Assembly: GCA_000198515.1 (NCBI GenBank)
Contig: FP929140.1
Coordinates: 1,152,527-1,216,526 of the forward strand
DNA from: a gamma proteobacterium HdN1
GTDB taxonomy: Bacteria; Pseudomonadota; Gammaproteobacteria; Pseudomonadales; Ketobacteraceae
Length of the DNA stretch: 64,000 bases
Reading direction: 5' to 3'
A model generated the notes under the pieces. It ran no database searches and was not told the origin of the DNA. It saw only the letters and a program-made list of their open reading frames with translations. Of the stretch, positions 1-9,498 are shown piece after piece. A program made the translations under genes and the position numbers. Within the stretch, counting starts at the first letter, position 1. Each line of letters opens with the position of its first letter.

Positions 1-1
1 T

Positions 2-694
2 GCGCCTTCGGTCGTTTATGAAGTGCTGCTCAAGACTGGAGAGGTGATCAGCGTTGATAACCCATCGCGTCTGCCGGAGCCGGGCAAGTATCAAGAAATC
101 CGCGAACCAATTGCCTATGTTAACATCTTGGTGCCCCAGCAATATGTGGGCAATGTGATCACGCTGTGCGTTGAAAAGCGTGGGATTCAAAAAACCATGC
201 AGTACTTGGGTAATCAGGTTTCTATGACCTATGAGATTCCCATGAGCGAAGTCGTGATGGACTTTTTTGATCGGCTCAAGTCCTGCAGCCGAGGCTATGC
301 GTCCTTGGATTATGGTTTCTTGCGCTTTGAAACCAGCTCATTGGTGAAGGTCGATGTTTTGATCAATGGTGACCGGGTAGATGCACTTGCGATCATTTGC
401 CACTCCGATCATGCGTATGGGCGTGGCCGCGCCTTGATCGAAAAAATGAAAGATTTAATCCCCCGTCAGATGTTCGATGTGGCCATTCAGGCCGCCATTG
501 GTGCCCACATCATTGCTCGCCAAACCGTAAAGGCACTGCGCAAGAACGTAATCGCCAAATGTTATGGTGGGGACGTGAGCCGTAAGAAGAAACTGCTTGA
601 GAAACAAAAGGAAGGCAAGAAGCGCATGAAGCAGTTGGGTCGTGTGGAAGTGCCGCAAGAGGCGTTTCTGGCAGTGCTGAAGGTAGATAAATAG
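2..694 (+). CDS. lepA: Elongation factor 4 (LepA), C-terminal part
   Basis: This is the 3' part of lepA; the reading frame is open from base 2, so the gene starts before the window. LepA is a ribosome-bound GTPase that remodels stalled or mistranslocated ribosomes; the GTPase domain lies outside the window. The visible part covers the EF-G-like C-terminal domains and the LepA-specific C-terminal domain. Characteristic stretches are [51 protein letters not shown] and the basic [18 protein letters not shown] tail ending in PQEAFLAVL. It is followed 8 bases later by lepB, the usual lepA-lepB operon order. Identification is near certain; the N-terminus cannot be assessed. Confidence 0.97.
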   Translation, partial: APSVVYEVLLKTGEVISVDNPSRLPEPGKYQEIREPIAYVNILVPQQYVGNVITLCVEKRGIQKTMQYLGNQVSMTYEIPMSEVVMDFFDRLKSCSRGYASLDYGFLRFETSSLVKVDVLINGDRVDALAIICHSDHAYGRGRALIEKMKDLIPRQMFDVAIQAAIGAHIIARQTVKALRKNVIAKCYGGDVSRKKKLLEKQKEGKKRMKQLGRVEVPQEAFLAVLKVDK

Positions 695-702
695 GATTCT
701 CC

Positions 703-1530
703 ATGGACATTGATTTTACATTCTGGCTGGTTGTGCTGGTGGGCGTAACGGGATTTGTGTCGTTGCTGGATCTTGCCTATTTTGGGCCGCGCCGCAACGC
801 TGCAGCAGCTCGTTACCAGCAGCAGGCTGGCGATAAGGTAGAGCCTGCAATGGTGGAAACCCTCAAGCGCGAGCCGGAGTGGATTGAGTACCCCAAGGCG
901 TTCTTTCCGGTGTTGGCGGTTGTTTTGATTCTGCGTTCGTTTTTGGTGGAACCTTTCAAAATCCCTTCTGGCTCCATGCTGCCAACCCTAGAAATTGGCG
1001 ATTACATTCTCGTAAACAAGTTTGCTTATGGCCTGCGCTTGCCGGTGCTTGGTACGGAAGTCGTGCAGATTGGCAAGCCTGCTCGCGGCGACGTTTTGGT
1101 GTTTCGCTACCCAGAAAACCCGAACATCAACTTTATCAAGCGCGTAGTGGGAGTGCCTGGCGACAAGGTGCGCTATGAGGACAAGCGTCTCTATATTAAC
1201 GGCGAACTTGTCGAGCAGCGTCTGGATGCACAGTTCCCGCCTTCGCAGCCGCGTGTGGCGATCTATAATGAAACCTTGGGCAACTTTCATCATGAGACCC
1301 AAGTAGAGCTGCATAGAAACTTTCAACCCCCGCAAGAGTGGGATGTCCCTGCCGATAGTTATTTGGTGTTTGGCGACAACCGAGACAATAGCCGCGATAG
1401 TCGCTTTTGGGGCTATGTGCCAGACAAGCTGATCGTTGGAAAGGCGTTTGCCATCTGGATGCACATGCCTTCATGGGTGCCGTCGTTTAGTCGCAATCGC
1501 CTCTTGACCAAAGACTTGGACGCTGATTGA
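703..1530 (+). CDS. lepB: Signal peptidase I (LepB)
   Basis: Membrane-bound leader peptidase that cleaves signal peptides from exported proteins at the periplasmic face of the inner membrane. The 275-residue protein has an N-terminal membrane segment (about residues 7-25), a cytoplasmic basic loop and a second membrane segment (about 66-82). The catalytic Ser-Lys dyad is visible as S91 in PSGSM and K146 in NFIKRVVG. The conserved box with GDNRDNSRDSR lies near residues 225-240. The ATG at 703 follows an AGGA sequence at 693. Its position between lepA and rnc is conserved in gammaproteobacteria. No anomalies. Confidence 0.97.
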   Translation: MDIDFTFWLVVLVGVTGFVSLLDLAYFGPRRNAAAARYQQQAGDKVEPAMVETLKREPEWIEYPKAFFPVLAVVLILRSFLVEPFKIPSGSMLPTLEIGDYILVNKFAYGLRLPVLGTEVVQIGKPARGDVLVFRYPENPNINFIKRVVGVPGDKVRYEDKRLYINGELVEQRLDAQFPPSQPRVAIYNETLGNFHHETQVELHRNFQPPQEWDVPADSYLVFGDNRDNSRDSRFWGYVPDKLIVGKAFAIWMHMPSWVPSFSRNRLLTKDLDAD

Positions 1531-1538
1531 TTTTCTTT

Positions 1539-1618
1539 GCGGAGAAGCTTTACTTCATCTGGAAAGGCTTTGCTTCTCTGGAGAGGCTTTGCTTTTGGTG
1601 AGGCTTCACTTTTGGAGA
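1539..1618 (+). repeat. Imperfect tandem repeat, about 20-bp unit, four copies
   Basis: Between lepB and the DUF4845 gene lie about four imperfect copies of a 20-bp unit resembling GGAGAGGCTTTGCTTCTCT. The last copy carries the GGAG that serves as ribosome binding site for the next gene, so the array places several SD-like GGAG or GGAA motifs in front of that start. I see no hairpin strong enough to call a terminator. The copies are diverged, which suggests an old duplication. Confidence 0.75.
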
Positions 1619-1624
1619 AATGCG

Positions 1625-2059
1625 ATGCAAATCAAGTGCGGGAAAACTAAGCAATTGCCTCGTCAACGCGTGGCGGCTAGAGGTGGTTGGGTGGAGTGTC
1701 AGCGTGGGCAGAGCTCTTGGGGGAATATCGTTCTCGTTTTGGCGCTGATTTTCTTTGCGTTAACCATGATGAAGCTCTGGAGCCCGTATTACGATGATTT
1801 TGCGGTTTCCAAGGCGCTTGAGAATATGGGGAACGAATCGGGAACGAGTGCCATGAGCGCTACGGAGTTGCGCGATACCCTGAATAAGAAGTTGCAGATT
1901 AGCGGCGTTGAGCTTAAGAAAGAAGACGTCGTCGTCGATAAATCCGATGCAGGCGTACGGTTAAACGTTACCTATGAGCGGCGAGTACCCTTGTATGGCA
2001 ATATCGACGCTGCCATCCGTTTTCATCATGAGTTACAAATCAAGAACGAAGGAAGATGA
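1625..2059 (+). CDS. DUF4845 family membrane-anchored protein
   Basis: Small protein of 144 residues with one hydrophobic segment (about residues 30-48, SWGNIVLVLALIFFALTMM), followed by a region reaching the periplasm. The fold and length match the DUF4845 family, which is regularly encoded between lepB and rnc in gammaproteobacteria. Function is unknown. I chose the ATG at 1625 because GGAG at 1614-1617 precedes it with 7-base spacing; an in-frame upstream start at 1589 would run through the repeat tract and lacks a binding site. Its stop overlaps the rnc start (ATGA), indicating translational coupling. Confidence 0.85.
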   Translation: MQIKCGKTKQLPRQRVAARGGWVECQRGQSSWGNIVLVLALIFFALTMMKLWSPYYDDFAVSKALENMGNESGTSAMSATELRDTLNKKLQISGVELKKEDVVVDKSDAGVRLNVTYERRVPLYGNIDAAIRFHHELQIKNEGR

Positions 2060-2751
2060 AACAGACATCCTTGTTGTGTTCTCGTATTGGTTATACCTTT
2101 AACGACTTCAATTTGTTGAACCTGGCATTAACGCATCGAAGTGTTAGCGGCCAGACAAATAACGAGCGCCTTGAGTTTCTTGGCGATTCTGTGTTGAATC
2201 TGATCATTGGCGGCGAACTGTTCACGAAATTTCCGCAGGGAAAGGAGGGGCAGTTAAGCCGCTTGCGCGCGTCATTGGTTCGAGGGGAAACTCTGGCGCA
2301 GATTGGTGGCGAATTTGGCCTTGGGGAGTTTCTAATTCTTGGGCCGGGCGAGCACAAAAGCGGTGGGGCAAGGCGAGAATCCACCTTGGCAGATGCCGTT
2401 GAAGCGATTATCGGCGCCATTTTTTGCGAATCGGGCTATAACGAAGCACGTAAGGTCGTGTTACGCTGGTTCGACTCGCGCATTCAGGCGCTTACCCTGA
2501 ACGATACCGTTAAGGATAATAAAACGCGCTTACAAGAGATTTTGCAGCACCTTAAAATGGGCCTTCCAGAGTATCGCATACTTTCCGTGAGCGGCAGCTC
2601 TCACCAGCAGGTGTTCCAGATAGAATGCGCTATCACCGGCGTTGAAGAGCGTTTTGCAGGTTCCGGCCTCAGCCGGCGACAGGCGGAACAGCAGGCCGCT
2701 GGTTTCGCACTCGCTTCTCTCTCCGTGAAATATAAAAGCGCGGCCAATTGA
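2056..2751 (+). CDS. rnc: Ribonuclease III
   Basis: Double-strand-specific endoribonuclease that processes rRNA precursors and structured mRNAs. The 231-residue protein has the RNase III signature ERLEFLGDS (E40, D44 metal ligands), the second acidic cluster in [13 protein letters not shown] (about residues 111-123) and a C-terminal double-stranded-RNA-binding domain (about 155-225). The ATG overlaps the preceding stop and the TGA overlaps the era region, so the operon is tightly packed. Length and motifs are normal. Confidence 0.97.
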   Translation: MKQTSLLCSRIGYTFNDFNLLNLALTHRSVSGQTNNERLEFLGDSVLNLIIGGELFTKFPQGKEGQLSRLRASLVRGETLAQIGGEFGLGEFLILGPGEHKSGGARRESTLADAVEAIIGAIFCESGYNEARKVVLRWFDSRIQALTLNDTVKDNKTRLQEILQHLKMGLPEYRILSVSGSSHQQVFQIECAITGVEERFAGSGLSRRQAEQQAAGFALASLSVKYKSAAN

Positions 2752-2762
2752 CAGAGAATTCT

Positions 2763-3680
2763 ATGACGGAAAATACGGACGTAACACTTAGCGGAACGCG
2801 ATGCGGTTTCATTGCGATCGTTGGGCGCCCAAACGTGGGTAAATCCACGTTACTAAATCATATCCTCGGGCAAAAAATCAGCATCACGTCTCGCAAACCG
2901 CAGACTACGCGACATCGCATTCTTGGGATCAAGACGGATGGGCCAGTGCAAGCCATTTATGTGGACACTCCAGGCATCCATCGTGGTGGCGAGAAGGCGT
3001 TGAATCGGTTTATGAATCGTTCCGCGTTGGAGAGCGTCAAAGATGTAGATCTCGTGCTCTTTGTAGTCGATAGCCTGAAATGGACGGAAGGTGATGAATG
3101 GGTGTTGGCAAAGCTTGCGCGCGTGTCGGCGCCGGTCATCTTGGTTGTGAATAAAGTAGATCAGGTCGAAGACAAAAAACGCTTGTTGCCAGTATTGGAA
3201 AGCCTTGGGCAGAAGCGCGATTTTGCAGCGATTTTTCCACTTTCTGCACTACGTGGAAAGAATCTCGCGGAACTGGAATCAGAGGTTGGAAAGCATCTGC
3301 CAGAGCGCGAATTTTTGTTTGACCCAGAACAAATTACAGACCGTTCTCAGCGCTTTATTGCAGCGGAAATTGTACGCGAAAAAATCATGCGCCAGTTGGG
3401 CCAAGAAATTCCTTACGACCTGACGGTAGAAATTGAGCAATTCGAGTGGAAGGATACGTGTTGGCACATTGCTGCTCGTATTCTTGTTGAGCGTCCCGGC
3501 CAGAAAGCCATTGTGATTGGCAAGGGCGGCGAGCGCTTGAAGCGGGTGGGTACCGAGGCGCGCTTAGACCTCGAAAAAATGCTGGAAGAGAAAGTGATGC
3601 TGAAACTTTGGGTGAAGGTAAAGAGTGGCTGGTCTGACGATGAGCGCGCTTTGCGTAGCCTTGGTTATGGCTCAGAGTGA
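2763..3680 (+). CDS. era: GTPase Era
   Basis: Ribosome-assembly GTPase that binds 16S rRNA near its 3' end. Motifs in order: G1 GRPNVGKST (residues 21-29), G2 region around TTRHR, G3 DTPG (about 68-71), G4 NKVD (about 131) and a C-terminal KH domain containing [14 protein letters not shown] place the start at ATG 2763, five bases after GAGAA. An in-frame TTG at 2748 that overlaps the rnc stop is an alternative and would add five residues (MTENS), making a repeat of the MTEN start. The rnc-era pair is universally linked in this group. Confidence 0.96.
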   Translation: MTENTDVTLSGTRCGFIAIVGRPNVGKSTLLNHILGQKISITSRKPQTTRHRILGIKTDGPVQAIYVDTPGIHRGGEKALNRFMNRSALESVKDVDLVLFVVDSLKWTEGDEWVLAKLARVSAPVILVVNKVDQVEDKKRLLPVLESLGQKRDFAAIFPLSALRGKNLAELESEVGKHLPEREFLFDPEQITDRSQRFIAAEIVREKIMRQLGQEIPYDLTVEIEQFEWKDTCWHIAARILVERPGQKAIVIGKGGERLKRVGTEARLDLEKMLEEKVMLKLWVKVKSGWSDDERALRSLGYGSE

Positions 3681-4392
3681 TGTTTTTCATGCAGCTTATG
3701 TACTTCAGGCAAAACCTTGGCAAGAGACCAGTGCGCTTGCTGAAGTGTTTTGCCGAGAGAGCGGGCGTGTAAGCATTGCGTTCCGAGGTGTGCGCCGTGG
3801 TGGGCACTCAAAATCTAGCTTGCTGCAACCCTTTCAGCCCGTGTGGGTTAGCTATGGTGGTCGCCACGAATTACGTTCTGGCCGCCAGTTAGAGTCACGC
3901 GCAGCGTCGGTCTGGCTGTCTGGGAATGCGCTCATCAGCGGCTTTTATCTGAACGAACTCCTCGTGCGGCTGCTACAGCGAGAGGATGCTCATCCACGCC
4001 TTTTTGATGCCTACGAAGAAAGCTTGGCTTTGCTCTACGCTGGCGCGATTGAACCTTGCTTGCGAATTTTTGAGCGAAAATTGTTGGCGGAGATTGGCTA
4101 CGAGATTCGCTTTGACCACGACGCGAATGGGGAAGCGCTAGTAGAAGGTGGTTGGTACTGTTATCGTCACGAAGAAGGCTTTGTTCGACGTAGCGGAAAC
4201 GAGCCCCGCGCGGAGCCTTGTTTTAGTGGGGGGCTTCTTATGGCGGTGGGCCGAGAGGAATATGATTTGCTTGACGTGCTGCGAACTGCAAAACAGCTAT
4301 TTCGTACAGCCCTTGCCCCTCACCTCGGTTCAAAGCCGTTGGTTAGTCGGAGTTTGTTTCGACCTTCGTTAAAGATCTCTAAAGAGGGGTAG
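3667..4392 (+). CDS. recO: DNA repair protein RecO
   Basis: RecO loads RecA onto SSB-coated single-stranded DNA together with RecR. The 241-residue protein begins with the OB-fold region ([22 protein letters not shown]), then [12 protein letters not shown] and an alpha-helical C-terminal part with [13 protein letters not shown]. The chosen ATG at 3667 lies 14 bases inside the end of era; the frame stays open further upstream to 3625, but family alignment of the OB fold favours 3667. The short overlap with era suggests coupled translation. Confidence 0.93.
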   Translation: MAQSDVFHAAYVLQAKPWQETSALAEVFCRESGRVSIAFRGVRRGGHSKSSLLQPFQPVWVSYGGRHELRSGRQLESRAASVWLSGNALISGFYLNELLVRLLQREDAHPRLFDAYEESLALLYAGAIEPCLRIFERKLLAEIGYEIRFDHDANGEALVEGGWYCYRHEEGFVRRSGNEPRAEPCFSGGLLMAVGREEYDLLDVLRTAKQLFRTALAPHLGSKPLVSRSLFRPSLKISKEG

Positions 4393-4401
4393 CATTTTTA
4401 T

Positions 4402-5142
4402 ATGAGTCTACATCATCGAATTTTGCTGGGTGTCAACGTTGATCATGTGGCCACCTTACGGCAGGCACGCGGCACGCGATTTCCCGATCCCGTTCAGGCT
4501 GCGCTAGATGCTGAAGAGGCTGGAGCAGACGGTATAACGGTGCATTTGCGTGAGGATCGCCGGCACATCCAGGATCGCGATGTGTTGATTTTAAAGGATG
4601 TGCTGCAAACGCGCATGAACCTAGAAATGGCCGTTACCGATGAAATGCTGGCAATTGCCGAGCGTGTAAAACCGCCTCACTGCTGTCTTGTGCCAGAACG
4701 CCGCGAAGAGCGCACTACAGAGGGCGGGCTTGATGTGGTTTCACAACGGGAACGCGTTCGGCATGCGTGTGAGCGCCTTCGCGCCGCAGGAATCGAAGCC
4801 TCGTTATTTATCGCTCCTGACAAAGCCCAAATTCAGGCAGCGTTTGATGTTGGCGCGCCTGTGATCGAGTTACACACCGGGCACTATGCAGACGCGTTAT
4901 CCGCAGAGGAAACGAAAACTGCTTACGGCCAGATTGTCGAAGCGGTGCAATATGCGCGATCACTCGGGCTGATTGTCAATGCAGGGCATGGCCTCCATTA
5001 TCAAAATGTCGAACCGATTGCAGCAATCAAAGGCATCAATGAACTCAATATCGGCCATAGCATCGTTGCGAGAGCGGTGTTTACCGGCCTGAAAGAAGCT
5101 GTGCGCGAAATGAAGCGCATAATGGTGCAGGCGCGCGCGTGA
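4402..5142 (+). CDS. pdxJ: Pyridoxine 5'-phosphate synthase
   Basis: Condenses 1-deoxy-D-xylulose 5-phosphate with 3-amino-2-oxopropyl phosphate to give pyridoxine 5'-phosphate in the DXP-dependent vitamin B6 pathway. The 246-residue TIM-barrel protein shows the family motifs [15 protein letters not shown] near the N-terminus, [25 protein letters not shown] and IELHTGHYA, then NAGHGLHY and [10 protein letters not shown] near the end. It sits between recO and acpS, its standard place. The TGA overlaps the GTG start of acpS. Confidence 0.97.
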   Translation: MSLHHRILLGVNVDHVATLRQARGTRFPDPVQAALDAEEAGADGITVHLREDRRHIQDRDVLILKDVLQTRMNLEMAVTDEMLAIAERVKPPHCCLVPERREERTTEGGLDVVSQRERVRHACERLRAAGIEASLFIAPDKAQIQAAFDVGAPVIELHTGHYADALSAEETKTAYGQIVEAVQYARSLGLIVNAGHGLHYQNVEPIAAIKGINELNIGHSIVARAVFTGLKEAVREMKRIMVQARA

Positions 5143-5516
5143 TTGTTGGCATCGGTACAGACATTGCCGAAATTTCGCGTATCGAGGCGACGCTTGCGAA
5201 ACATGGCGAACGTTTTGTGCGGCGGGTGTTGACGCCTCAAGAATGTGCGCAGTTTTCGACGGTCACAGCAAAAACTGCTTGGCTCGCAAAAAGGTTTGCT
5301 GCCAAGGAGGCAGCAGCCAAGGCCTTGGGAACAGGGATTGGTGAAGGTGTCAGTTGGCAGCATATTGAAGTGGTTAATGATGCACTAGGTGCGCCAAAGC
5401 TTAGGCTCTACGAAGTTGCTCAAGCGAGGGCCGATGCGATACATGCGGCACGGTTTCACCTGAGCCTTTCAGATGAGAGAGACTATGCGCTTGCATTCGT
5501 CATATTGGAAAGCTAG
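5139..5516 (+). CDS. acpS: Holo-[acyl-carrier-protein] synthase
   Basis: Transfers 4'-phosphopantetheine from CoA to acyl carrier protein, activating it for fatty-acid synthesis. The 125-residue length fits the AcpS type. Motifs: [13 protein letters not shown] with the magnesium-binding Asp, and [20 protein letters not shown] with the second acidic ligand. The start is GTG, overlapping the pdxJ stop as GTGA. The stop overlaps by four bases the stop of the convergent BarA-like kinase gene, so the two genes leave no intergenic space for a terminator. Confidence 0.95.
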   Translation: MIVGIGTDIAEISRIEATLAKHGERFVRRVLTPQECAQFSTVTAKTAWLAKRFAAKEAAAKALGTGIGEGVSWQHIEVVNDALGAPKLRLYEVAQARADAIHAARFHLSLSDERDYALAFVILES

Positions 5517-8497
5517 TCGGTGTTGTTCATGTCTGAGCTGCGCGTTTCTGAGCTGTGCGTGTCTGAGCTGTGCATGTCTGAGCTGTGCATGTCTGAGCTG
5601 TGCGTGTCGGACCAAGCAAGCACTCGTTGAATCTCTGCAATTAACTGGTGAAATAGCGGCTCGATGATCGAATAGCTTTTTGTTTTTAGCTTTTCTTCCA
5701 CCAAGCGCGCAGCTTGTTGGAGGTACGGAACCCCCGTGTAGCGAGTTGCTCCATGCAACTTGTGTACTGCAGCAAGAAGATCTTCAAACTGCCTGTTCTC
5801 CCAATAGGACTTCAGCTCTACCACTTCCTGCGCTAGCGATGCGGTTAGCATGCTAAACATTTCTTCAGCGAGCGCCTCCTTTCCGTTTGCGAGCTGAATT
5901 CCAAGCGCCATATCAACAGCGCTTCCGCGCTTGAATCGCTGAAGCGGCAGCAACTCTTGTGAATCAGCGGGGGCTTGTGGGTCAACGGGCTCTTGTCGAT
6001 CAACGGGCTCCTGTGGGTCAACGAGACGAGCTTTGCTGATCTGGCTAACATCGACTCCAGTCCATTTTTTTATGATATGAAGAATTTGAGCTTCGCTGAT
6101 TGGTTTTGTCACATAGTCGTCGAGCCCGGAATCAAGCAGATGGCGCTTTTCGCTCGCGAGTGCGTGTGCGGTTACCGCAATAATGGGGACGTGTCGGCCA
6201 GCGTCTTCGATCTGGCGGATCCGGTGTGTGGTTTCAATCCCATCCATGACGGGCATTTGGATATCCATGAATACAAGATCGTAGCGAATTGAATTCATCA
6301 GCGTCAGTGCCCGCTCTCCGCTTTCGCAAGGGCTTACAGTGATGCCAAGGCTTTCAAGAAGTGTTGTGAGCAACTTTAGATTTGCCTGATTATCATCCAC
6401 CACAATAACGCTAAGAGTGTGATCTAAAATGAAAGGCGGAGCGTATTCATGGGGGTGAGTGGCTAGCAATGCCGCTGGCGTTGAAGTGCGCAGGGAATGC
6501 AGGCAGTTGAATAGTTTTTGGCTTGCGATTGGCTTACTTATGAATAAGGGCAACTCCGTTTCGCTACACATCTCGTGGAGAATCTGGCGATCGTGGGGGT
6601 TTCCTAGCAATAGTGCGCGGGTTTGAGTGCGGGCTGTTTTTATTATATGGAGAATATCGCGATACTGTGGGCGTTCTGGATTAATTCCAATAATTAATAC
6701 GTCAGGCGGGTTTTTCTCAATAAAGGCGGACACTTTAGAGAGATCATTTAATTCCGTAACACGCGTTTCTAGAGACTCAAGCTGACTGCGGAGTGCCATT
6801 CGTAAAGTAGAATTATTGTCATAGATTGCAACGTGTTGCAGCCAGTTTTTTTCTCTGCGCGCACTATCTTGGTGCTCAACGATTTCAGCACGAAAGGTAA
6901 ACCAGAACGTGGCGCCTGCGCCAATTTCGCTTTCAATGCCGATTTGCCCGCGCATTTGTTCGACAAGATGTTTCGAAATTACAAGCCCAAGACCTGTGCC
7001 ACTATGACGGCGCGCAGCGCTATTGTCCGCTTGCTGGAACGCGTGAAATAACGCAGATTGCTGCTCCTTTGTTAACCCAATTCCAGTATCAGTTACGCTT
7101 ACCTTAATCACACACAAATGGTTTCTTGAGTCTTCCAGCATAACCCTGACAACCACTTCCCCTTGTGATGTGAATTTAATTGCATTGTTTACAAGGTTGG
7201 TGAGTATCTGTTTTAAGCGCAATGGATCGCCGATAATTTGTTGTGGGACGTCAGAATAATACAGGCTGATCTGTTCAAGATGCTTCTCGTACGCCATTGG
7301 CGCAAGCATGGTAAGGACATCTTCCACTAGATTCTGAAAATTAAATGGCGTGCTCTCAAGAGATAGCTTTCCGGCTTCAATTTTTGAGAAATCCAGAACG
7401 TCGTTAATGATTGCCAAGAGCCCCTCAGAAGACTTCAGGATGGTTTCTAGGTAGTCATACTGAAATGTCTTGATGTCTGACTTAAGAAGCAGCGTGGTAA
7501 AACCGATTACAGCGTTGAGAGGAGTGCGAATTTCGTGACTTATATTGGCGAGAAATTCAGATTTAATCCTGCTTGCTTCTACTGCTTCCTTTCGGGCGAG
7601 ATCCAGTTCGATGTTCTGAATCTCGATAGTTTCGAGTGTCTCTCTCAAATCTTCAGTGGTCTGGTCGGCGTGATGTTGCAGCTCCTTTTGCCCTTGTAGA
7701 ATCGTGTTGCGAAGCAGTTCAAGGTTATTAAAAAGATCACGCGTATTGATATCCCTAGTAACCAGCACTTCCGTTTCGATATCACCATTCACCATTCTGG
7801 CAATTGCTTCACGAGCATACTCAATTACATCATGAATGTATCGAGAAAAACGCAGCGCAACGAAGGCGTTGAGGCTGATCACGAGAAAAATGCCAAGTAG
7901 AATTAGCAGTGCGGTTCGGTATTTTTCAATTACAATAGAAGCAGGCTCGATTTCGATTTCTAGCCATCCACTTGTCAGCGGGCTTGGTGAAGTTGGAGCG
8001 CCTTTGCGCGGCGGATTTTCGATGGCGGTCGCGACACGTAGCGAGTCACTGGTATAGCGTAGCAAAGGCTGGTTGGGCGTCGGCTGCTCGTCTTCTGACG
8101 GTAGCGAAAGCATAAATGGGCCTGTGCGTGCCAGCATCTGGCCATTGCCGTCAAAAATTGCAACGGCGCGAACATTGTGGTGTTCAAGAATATAGTCGCA
8201 GATTGCTTGTAGTTGTGAGTTGCCTCGCTTTGCGGGGAGTGATGCGTCCGTCGTTGCATGAGCTTTTTCGTCGCTCTTGCGCTCTTGATCGAAAGATACG
8301 ACGTGGGAAGTAAGTGCTTCGTGGGCAGCGAGTGCGTAAGCTTGTGCAAGCACCGTGGCATTGTCTTCCAGTTGGGAGTTGAGGTCGACAATTCGCAAGC
8401 CAAAGAAATATCCCCCCAAGACGACCGAGAAAACAAGGCTGGGAAGCAGGCTCCAAAGCAGATTCTTATGGTTCAGACTGCGTGGCAATGTGGGCAC
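5513..8497 (-). CDS. barA: BarA/GacS-type tripartite hybrid histidine kinase
   Basis: Inner-membrane sensor kinase of 994 residues with the BarA/GacS architecture: membrane segment (about 13-33), periplasmic sensor region (34-194), second membrane segment (195-215), linker, HisKA with phosphorylatable H321 in ISHEIRTPLNAV, HATPase (N box around LVNNAIKFTS, G boxes DTGIGL and GTGLGL), a degenerate receiver-like region (about 555-665) lacking the acidic pocket, a true receiver with D745 in LVFMDIQMP, and an HPt domain with H912 in HKLHGATR. In known systems it phosphorylates UvrY/GacA, which switches on Csr/Rsm sponge RNAs. Its place before cysM-rlmD-relA matches gacS in Pseudomonas. The start is GTG. 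Oddities: a proline/acid repeat linker before HPt (about 826-848) and a C-terminal HSSDM-type repeat (964-990). Confidence 0.95.
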   Translation of the reverse strand: MPTLPRSLNHKNLLWSLLPSLVFSVVLGGYFFGLRIVDLNSQLEDNATVLAQAYALAAHEALTSHVVSFDQERKSDEKAHATTDASLPAKRGNSQLQAICDYILEHHNVRAVAIFDGNGQMLARTGPFMLSLPSEDEQPTPNQPLLRYTSDSLRVATAIENPPRKGAPTSPSPLTSGWLEIEIEPASIVIEKYRTALLILLGIFLVISLNAFVALRFSRYIHDVIEYAREAIARMVNGDIETEVLVTRDINTRDLFNNLELLRNTILQGQKELQHHADQTTEDLRETLETIEIQNIELDLARKEAVEASRIKSEFLANISHEIRTPLNAVIGFTTLLLKSDIKTFQYDYLETILKSSEGLLAIINDVLDFSKIEAGKLSLESTPFNFQNLVEDVLTMLAPMAYEKHLEQISLYYSDVPQQIIGDPLRLKQILTNLVNNAIKFTSQGEVVVRVMLEDSRNHLCVIKVSVTDTGIGLTKEQQSALFHAFQQADNSAARRHSGTGLGLVISKHLVEQMRGQIGIESEIGAGATFWFTFRAEIVEHQDSARREKNWLQHVAIYDNNSTLRMALRSQLESLETRVTELNDLSKVSAFIEKNPPDVLIIGINPERPQYRDILHIIKTARTQTRALLLGNPHDRQILHEMCSETELPLFISKPIASQKLFNCLHSLRTSTPAALLATHPHEYAPPFILDHTLSVIVVDDNQANLKLLTTLLESLGITVSPCESGERALTLMNSIRYDLVFMDIQMPVMDGIETTHRIRQIEDAGRHVPIIAVTAHALASEKRHLLDSGLDDYVTKPISEAQILHIIKKWTGVDVSQISKARLVDPQEPVDRQEPVDPQAPADSQELLPLQRFKRGSAVDMALGIQLANGKEALAEEMFSMLTASLAQEVVELKSYWENRQFEDLLAAVHKLHGATRYTGVPYLQQAARLVEEKLKTKSYSIIEPLFHQLIAEIQRVLAWSDTHSSDMHSSDMHSSDTHSSETRSSDMNNTD
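5532..5606 (+). repeat. 15-bp tandem repeat, five copies, in 3' end of barA
   Basis: Five near-identical copies of TCTGAGCTGTGCGTG lie in the last 100 bases of the kinase gene. On the coding (minus) strand they give repeated five-residue units of the HSSDM/HSSDT type after the HPt domain. A 15-bp unit keeps frame whatever the copy number, so length changes would alter only the tail. Confidence 0.95.
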
Positions 8498-8519
8498 CCT
8501 CGGGTTGCTGGCATATGAC

Positions 8520-8535
8520 GGTACAATACTGTACC
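8520..8535. promoter_or_regulatory. Palindrome in barA-cysM divergent region
   Basis: A perfect inverted repeat GGTACA-ATAC-TGTACC lies between the divergent barA-like and cysM starts, and a related half-like sequence CAGTACAG follows about 17 bases later. It could be an operator, or it may simply contain a -10-like TACAAT for cysM. No matching -35 with 16-18 base spacing is clear. Function not known. Confidence 0.35.
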
Positions 8536-8610
8536 TGTCGGGCGGAAATCAGTACAGTTGACGCCTCTTTTTCATGCAAGCTCAATTCACCCAAAAGGAG
8601 GAATCCCACC

Positions 8611-9498
8611 ATGAGTTATTCCGGATTGATTGAATACGTAGGGCATACGCCGCTCGTGCGCCTACGGCGCTTGCCGGGGGCCAGCACGAACACACTGCTG
8701 GTCAAGCTGGAAGGGAACAATCCAGCGGGCTCTGTAAAAGACCGACCTGCACTTTCCATGATACAGCGGGCTGAAGAACGGGGCCTGATTGCGCCAGGCG
8801 ACACCTTGATTGAGGCTACGAGTGGAAACACAGGGATTGCGCTTGCTATGGTTGCTGCTATGCGCGGCTATAAGATGGTGCTGATCATGCCGGAAACGGG
8901 TAGCGAAGAGCGGAGTGCGTCCATGCGCGCCTATGGGGCAGAATTGATTACGGTGGATCAAACTGCGGGTATGGAGGGTGCGCGGGATCTCGCGCTACGG
9001 ATGCAGGCTGATGGCAAGGGGATTGTGTTGGATCAATTTTCGAACCCAGATAACCCGCGCGCCCATTATGAAACCACCGGCCCCGAAATTTGGACGGGTA
9101 CACAAGGCAGGATTACCCACTTTGTGAGCTGCATGGGCACTACCGGCACGATCATGGGCTGCTCTCGCTACCTCAAAGAACAAAATCCTGCGGTGCAGGT
9201 AGTTGGTTTGCAGCCTACAGAGGGTAGTTGCATCCCGGGAATACGGCGCTGGCCCGAGGCGTATTTGCCCAAAATTTACCAACCGTCTTTGGTGGATCAA
9301 TTGCTCGACATGAGCCAAGAGGAGGCAATTTACACGATGCGCCAGTTAGCAACGCAAGAGGGGATTTTTTGTGGGGTGTCTTCTGGTGGCGCGGTGGCGG
9401 GTGCGTTGCGTTTGTCGGCGAGTCTGGAGAATGCCGTGATCGTCGCAATTGTGTGCGATCGCGGCGATCGCTATCTTTCCACCGGCGTTTTTTCTTGA
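8611..9498 (+). CDS. cysM: Cysteine synthase B (O-acetylserine sulfhydrylase CysM)
   Basis: PLP enzyme that makes cysteine (or S-sulfocysteine from thiosulfate) from O-acetylserine. The 295-residue length and the sequence DRPALSMI following the PLP lysine fit CysM. The PLP lysine is K43 in GSVKDRPAL; the substrate loop is TSGNTG at 70-75; the phosphate-binding motif VSSGGA is near residue 260. The start ATG 8611 has a strong AAGGAGGA at 8595-8602. The frame is open further upstream but without signal. The neighbourhood kinase-cysM-rlmD-relA is conserved, although here a secreted-protein gene and long spacers interrupt it. Confidence 0.95.
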   Translation: MSYSGLIEYVGHTPLVRLRRLPGASTNTLLVKLEGNNPAGSVKDRPALSMIQRAEERGLIAPGDTLIEATSGNTGIALAMVAAMRGYKMVLIMPETGSEERSASMRAYGAELITVDQTAGMEGARDLALRMQADGKGIVLDQFSNPDNPRAHYETTGPEIWTGTQGRITHFVSCMGTTGTIMGCSRYLKEQNPAVQVVGLQPTEGSCIPGIRRWPEAYLPKIYQPSLVDQLLDMSQEEAIYTMRQLATQEGIFCGVSSGGAVAGALRLSASLENAVIVAIVCDRGDRYLSTGVFS

